In this document: positions 61,096 through 64,000 of the stretch, one piece after another | How the letters are laid out: every line of letters starts with the position of its first letter | How positions within the stretch are numbered: the stretch's first letter is position 1 | Assembly: GCF_030812885.1 (NCBI RefSeq) | Contig: NZ_JAUSTO010000012.1 | Coordinates: 3,533-67,532 of the forward strand | Length of the DNA: 64,000 nt | DNA from: Moryella indoligenes | GTDB lineage: Bacteria > Bacillota > Clostridia > Lachnospirales > Lachnospiraceae | Direction: 5' to 3' | Made by a program: the position numbers and the translations under genes | The notes under the pieces: model-generated | The model's database searches: none | What the model saw: the letters and a program-made list of their open reading frames with translations, nothing else | What the model was told of the DNA's origin: nothing

Positions 61096-62724
61096 ATGCC
61101 TAACGCTTACTTTACCATTGAAAGGCCCGCAAACGATCCCTTCAAGGGGTACATGCCCGGAAGTCCGGAGCGCGAGGAGCTGAAGAAGGAGCTTCAGCGC
61201 CAGTCCTCTCAGATCGTAAAGATCCCGCTGATCATCAACGGCGAGGAGATCTACACAGAGAAGACCATCAAAGTCACCATGCCGCACGATCATAGTCACA
61301 TCATCGCAGAGTGCTGCATGGCCGGTGAGAAAGAGCTGAAGCTCGCGATCGAGGCAGCGCTCGCCGCCAAGGAGGAGTGGGAAACCATGCCCTGGGAGCA
61401 CCGCTCCGCAATCTTCTTAAAGGCTGCTGACTGCATCACCGGCTCCTACAGAAAGGTACTGAACGCCTCCACCATGCTGGGACAGTCCAAGACTGCGTTC
61501 CAGGCAGAGATCGATATCGCAGAGCTCGCAGACTTCCTGCGCTTCGGCGTCTGGTCTGCTCAGGAGATCTTCAAGCAGCAGCCCGCAAGCTCCGATGGTA
61601 TCTGGAACCGTCAGGACTACCGTCCGCTGGAGGGCTTTATCTGCGCCATCTCTCCCTTTAACTTTACCTCCATCGGCGGCAACCTTCCGACTTCTCCCGC
61701 CATCGTAGGAAATGTGGCACTCTGGAAGCCGTCCCGCACCGCGGTGCTCTCCAACTACTACTATATGAAGCTGCTCATGCACTGCGGACTGCCGAAGGGC
61801 GTCATCAACTTCATCCCGAGCTCCGGAAGCGATGTCTCCAAGTATGTTCTGAGCGATCCGCACCTCGCAGGCTTCCACTTCACCGGCTCCACCGGCGTGT
61901 TCCAGGGCGTATGGAAGCAGGTCGGCGAGAATATCGCGAATTACCACTGCTACCCGAGACTGGTCGGCGAGACCGGAGGCAAGGACTACATTTTTGCACA
62001 CAACACAGCTGATATTGATCCGCTCTGCGCAGCGATCGTCCGCGGCTCCTTCGAGTATCAGGGACAGAAGTGCTCCGCCTGCTCCCGCGTCTTTGTTCCG
62101 AAGAGCATATGGCCGGAGGTCGAGAAGAAGGTGAAGGAGCAGGTGGCTTCCCTGAAGGTCGGCGACGTACAGGAATTTGACACCTTCATGGGCGCGGTGA
62201 TTGACAAGGCTTCCTTTGAGACCTGCAAGGGCTTCATCGACCGCGCGAAGGCTTCCCCCGACTGCGAGATCATCGCAGGCGGCAGCTACGACGACAGCAA
62301 GGGCTGGTTTGTTCAGCCGACCGTGATCCGCTGCAGCTCTCCGCTCTACGAGTCCATGGTACAGGAGATCTTTGGACCTATCGTCTCCGTCTATGTGTAC
62401 GACGACGACAAGCTCGATGAGACCATGCATATCTGCGACACCGCATCGCCCTACGCTCTGACCGGCGCCATCTTCGCCCAGGATCGCCAGGTGATCGTAA
62501 AGATGGAGAAGGCGCTCCGGAACTCCTCCGGAAACTTCTACATCAACGACAAGTGCACCGGCGCTGTGGTAGGCCAGCAGCCCTTCGGCGGCGCAAGAGC
62601 CTCCGGCACAAACGATAAGGCCGGAACCATGCTGAATATCCTCCGCTGGGTCAGCGCCCACGCGGTGAAGGAGGCATTCTCTCCCTCTCCGGCAGTCGTC
62701 TACCCCTACATGAGCGAGAAGTAA
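61096..62724 (+). CDS. 1-pyrroline-5-carboxylate dehydrogenase (glutamate-semialdehyde dehydrogenase)
   Basis: 542 residues, matching ALDH4-type P5C dehydrogenases rather than shorter general aldehyde dehydrogenases (about 480). Catalytic Cys326 lies in GQKCSACSR and general base Glu292 in VGETGGKD. NAD-binding FTGSTGVFQGVWK and C-terminal QQPFGGARASGTNDKAG are typical of the P5C group. It oxidises glutamate-5-semialdehyde, in equilibrium with P5C, to glutamate with NAD+. P5C would come from HypD, and the product joins the glutamate pool used by gdhA. It diverges from the symporter gene. Confidence 0.9.
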   Translation: MPNAYFTIERPANDPFKGYMPGSPEREELKKELQRQSSQIVKIPLIINGEEIYTEKTIKVTMPHDHSHIIAECCMAGEKELKLAIEAALAAKEEWETMPWEHRSAIFLKAADCITGSYRKVLNASTMLGQSKTAFQAEIDIAELADFLRFGVWSAQEIFKQQPASSDGIWNRQDYRPLEGFICAISPFNFTSIGGNLPTSPAIVGNVALWKPSRTAVLSNYYYMKLLMHCGLPKGVINFIPSSGSDVSKYVLSDPHLAGFHFTGSTGVFQGVWKQVGENIANYHCYPRLVGETGGKDYIFAHNTADIDPLCAAIVRGSFEYQGQKCSACSRVFVPKSIWPEVEKKVKEQVASLKVGDVQEFDTFMGAVIDKASFETCKGFIDRAKASPDCEIIAGGSYDDSKGWFVQPTVIRCSSPLYESMVQEIFGPIVSVYVYDDDKLDETMHICDTASPYALTGAIFAQDRQVIVKMEKALRNSSGNFYINDKCTGAVVGQQPFGGARASGTNDKAGTMLNILRWVSAHAVKEAFSPSPAVVYPYMSEK

Positions 62725-62745
62725 TCACAGCAATGGCAGAGTAAG

Positions 62746-62794
62746 AAAAAGCACAGCCGCTGCGTCCATCTTGGACGCAGCGGCTGTGCTTTTT
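62746..62794. terminator. Bidirectional terminator
   Basis: A perfect 23-bp stem (62746-62768 with 62772-62794) with AAAAA at one end and TTTTT at the other and a 3-nt loop. It ends the P5C dehydrogenase transcript and the convergent HlyIII transcript. Confidence 0.9.
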
Positions 62795-62847
62795 CCCGCA
62801 AAGACTGTTTCAGTGGTGAATTCATTTCAGAATCATAGAGAACATGC

Positions 62848-63495
62848 TCAGGCAAGCAACAGCATCATCCCGTAGTGGCAGGCAGAGCCCGCCATCACGA
62901 ATACGTGAAAGAGCTCATGATTTCCAAAATAGCGAAAACGCCCGCCGAGCAGCGGCAGCTTCAGAGCATAGATGATGCCTCCTATCGTATAGATGATTCC
63001 TCCGGAGAGCAGCAGTATGAATTCCGCTGTGGTCAGCACCCGCACAAGCTCTGTGAGAGAAAAGGCGCACACCCAGCCCAGTGCGATATAGATTACAGAG
63101 GACACCCAGCGAGGACAGCCGATCCACAAAAGATTCATGAGCATGCCGAGCAGGGAAATGCCGCAGACCGCGAGCAGCATGAGCCAGCCGGTGCGATTTC
63201 CCAGCGCCACAAGGCACACCGGCGTGTAGCTTCCGGCAATCATAACAAAAATCATCATGTGATCCAGCTTCTTCAGCACGCGGTTCACCCGCGGGGATAT
63301 ATCAAAGAAATGGTAGGCGGAGCTCGCCCCGTAGAGAAGTATAAAGCTCACGGAAAAAATGAGGAAGACCTCCAGCTTTCCACGGCCCGGATGCTGCGCC
63401 ACGCGGTATAAAAGCGGCGCCAGCCCCGTGATTGACAGCAGCATTGCAATAAAATGTGTCAGGAAGCTCCCCGGATCCTTGATTTTAAAATTCAC
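62848..63495 (-). CDS. Hemolysin III / PAQR-family membrane protein
   Basis: 215 residues with seven hydrophobic helices. The conserved metal-site residues of the family are visible: SSAYHFF (His) early, then LDHMMIFVMIAGSYTP and the C-terminal NHELFHVFVMAGSACHYG (His residues). Bacterial members (TrhA/YqfA) are involved in membrane-energy homeostasis; hydrolytic activity is inferred. The start is GTG, after GGGAGGTAG. The window's only gene between the P5C terminator and the right-end intergenic stretch. Confidence 0.9.
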   Translation of the reverse strand: MNFKIKDPGSFLTHFIAMLLSITGLAPLLYRVAQHPGRGKLEVFLIFSVSFILLYGASSAYHFFDISPRVNRVLKKLDHMMIFVMIAGSYTPVCLVALGNRTGWLMLLAVCGISLLGMLMNLLWIGCPRWVSSVIYIALGWVCAFSLTELVRVLTTAEFILLLSGGIIYTIGGIIYALKLPLLGGRFRYFGNHELFHVFVMAGSACHYGMMLLLA

Positions 63496-63564
63496 AGCTA
63501 CCTCCCGTCTCTGCGCTGTGTCCGGAGGCAGGGCACAACAGTCTGATATATTTGCCTCAGCTCA

Positions 63565-63593
63565 ATCATATTCTATTTTATTTTCTAAATCAA
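63565..63593 (-). promoter_or_regulatory. Putative hlyIII promoter
   Basis: TTGATT (63593-63588), 17-nt spacer, TATGAT (63570-63565) on the minus strand, about 70 bp before the GTG. A small palindrome AGTATT-T-AATACT lies just upstream. Confidence 0.5.
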
Positions 63594-63742
63594 GCAGTAT
63601 TTAATACTAGTTTTAAAAAGGCAGAGCTTTTTACCCACTCTCACTTTGGACAGATCACAAAGTCACAGGTGTGACACGTGTACCATTTCTCCTGTTTTAA
63701 GACTCCTTTTTCCGGTTTCTGTGATCCGTTTTCAGGAAACAA

Positions 63743-63795
63743 AAAACCCCGGAAACCGCATGTTTACTGAGGAAACAGCGTATTTCCGAGGTTTT
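63743..63795 (-). terminator. Hairpin flanking the tRNA-like remnant
   Basis: AAAACCCCGGAAA (63743-63755) pairs with TTTCCGAGGTTTT (63783-63795) except for one position, with a long loop. On the minus strand it ends in TTTT, as expected directly downstream of a tRNA gene read on that strand. Confidence 0.5.
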
Positions 63796-63801
63796 ATAAA
63801 A

Positions 63802-63826
63802 GCGGAGAGCATGGGATTCGAACCCC
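63802..63826 (-). other. tRNA 3'-end remnant, possible integration attachment site
   Basis: On the minus strand the sequence GGGGTTCGAATCCCATGC followed by TCTCCGC looks like the T arm and acceptor 3' strand of a tRNA. The expected T-stem partner and the rest of a cloverleaf are missing upstream, so it is not a gene. Tyrosine recombinases commonly use this part of tRNA genes as attachment cores, leaving such fragments. No integrase is visible. The remaining 63827-64000 has a repeated CGTGTGAC 8-mer (about 63861-63880) and a hairpin, but no convincing gene. Confidence 0.5.
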
Positions 63827-63942
63827 TTAAAATGCACGTAAAATTAAGGGTTGAAAGCATTCGTGTGACTTTTCGTGTGACAGATATGTTTTTTAGCTCC
63901 CCCACATTTGTGGGAAAAGTATTACGGAAAGAAGCAGAATTA

Positions 63943-63972
63943 AGAGGGCAGGACATCCCGCCCTCTCTTTTT
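63943..63972 (+). terminator. Hairpin terminator near the right edge
   Basis: AGAGGGC (63943-63949) pairs with GCCCTCT (63960-63966), with further GGA/TCC pairing inside, followed by CTTTTTCC. Orientation suits the plus strand; whether a gene uses it lies beyond what the window shows. Confidence 0.5.
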
Positions 63973-64000
63973 CCATCAAGACACTATTTCAAACTCTTCT

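Noticed and set aside
63802..63877. Complete tRNA gene
   Set aside because: Only the T arm and acceptor 3' strand are recognisable; no D arm, anticodon arm or matching 5' acceptor strand follows.
63732..63956. A 74-codon frame at the right edge, minus strand
   Set aside because: It crosses the tRNA remnant and a terminator-like hairpin, has no ribosome site and no recognisable domain.

Overview
The window looks like the chromosome of an anaerobic, moderately GC-rich Clostridia bacterium, probably Lachnospiraceae-like. The evidence is the oxygen-sensitive glycyl-radical enzyme with its radical-SAM activase, the flavodiiron protein, the Firmicutes-type sigma-A promoters and AGGAGG ribosome sites, and the Bacillus/Clostridium-type regulators (GlnL-like, Rrf2, XRE-cupin). 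The genus is not identifiable from the sequence alone. About 45 protein genes are present, with no intact tRNA, rRNA or CRISPR array.

Layout. 1-3.1 kb is strikingly AT-rich and looks acquired: a GntR repressor (cut by the window edge) diverges from a class II aldolase and an FGGY sugar kinase, and large palindromes mark its right border. 3.1-13.7 kb, all on the minus strand, holds folD, a TSUP permease, a 2-hydroxyacid dehydrogenase, gdhA, gltS, a GlnK/GlnL-type two-component system and an NhaC-type antiporter. 13.8-22.2 kb is a histidine-utilisation locus (hutH on minus; hutU-hutI on plus) built around a large SARP/AAA/TPR regulator. 22.2-25.8 kb is a zinc uptake operon. 26.0-29.9 kb is an Rrf2-controlled operon coding an acyl-CoA dehydrogenase/ETF-alpha/rubredoxin fusion and a flavodiiron protein. 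29.9-33.1 kb is gap-pgk-tpi. 33.2-36.9 kb has a Na/Pi transporter, a NUDIX enzyme, a 79-bp tandem repeat and an EamA transporter. 36.9-45.3 kb is an oppABCDF operon continuing into an XRE-cupin regulator and two proline-specific peptidases. 45.4-55 kb carries a short UvrA-like ATPase, a zinc-ribbon surface protein, a TetR regulator, a CapA-family lipoprotein and a DUF3160 protein. 55.2-62.8 kb is a hydroxyproline/proline locus: glycyl-radical dehydratase and activase, Na+:amino-acid symporter, and P5C dehydrogenase. The right end has a HlyIII protein and a tRNA-tail remnant resembling an attachment site.

How the genes fit together. Much of the window reads as a programme for living on peptides and amino acids, with glutamate as the hub. 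Opp would bring in peptides, PepP and Pip would split Xaa-Pro and Pro-Xaa bonds, HypD would convert hydroxyproline to P5C, and P5C dehydrogenase would make glutamate. HutHUI sends histidine toward glutamate. GltS imports glutamate, and GdhA plus the adjacent 2-hydroxyacid dehydrogenase could feed 2-oxoglutarate into fermentation. The most novel-looking unit is the Rrf2 - [acyl-CoA dehydrogenase-ETF alpha-rubredoxin] - flavodiiron operon, which by domain logic would pass electrons from an acyl-CoA to O2 or NO. Functions are inferred from motifs and context; no database searches were possible.
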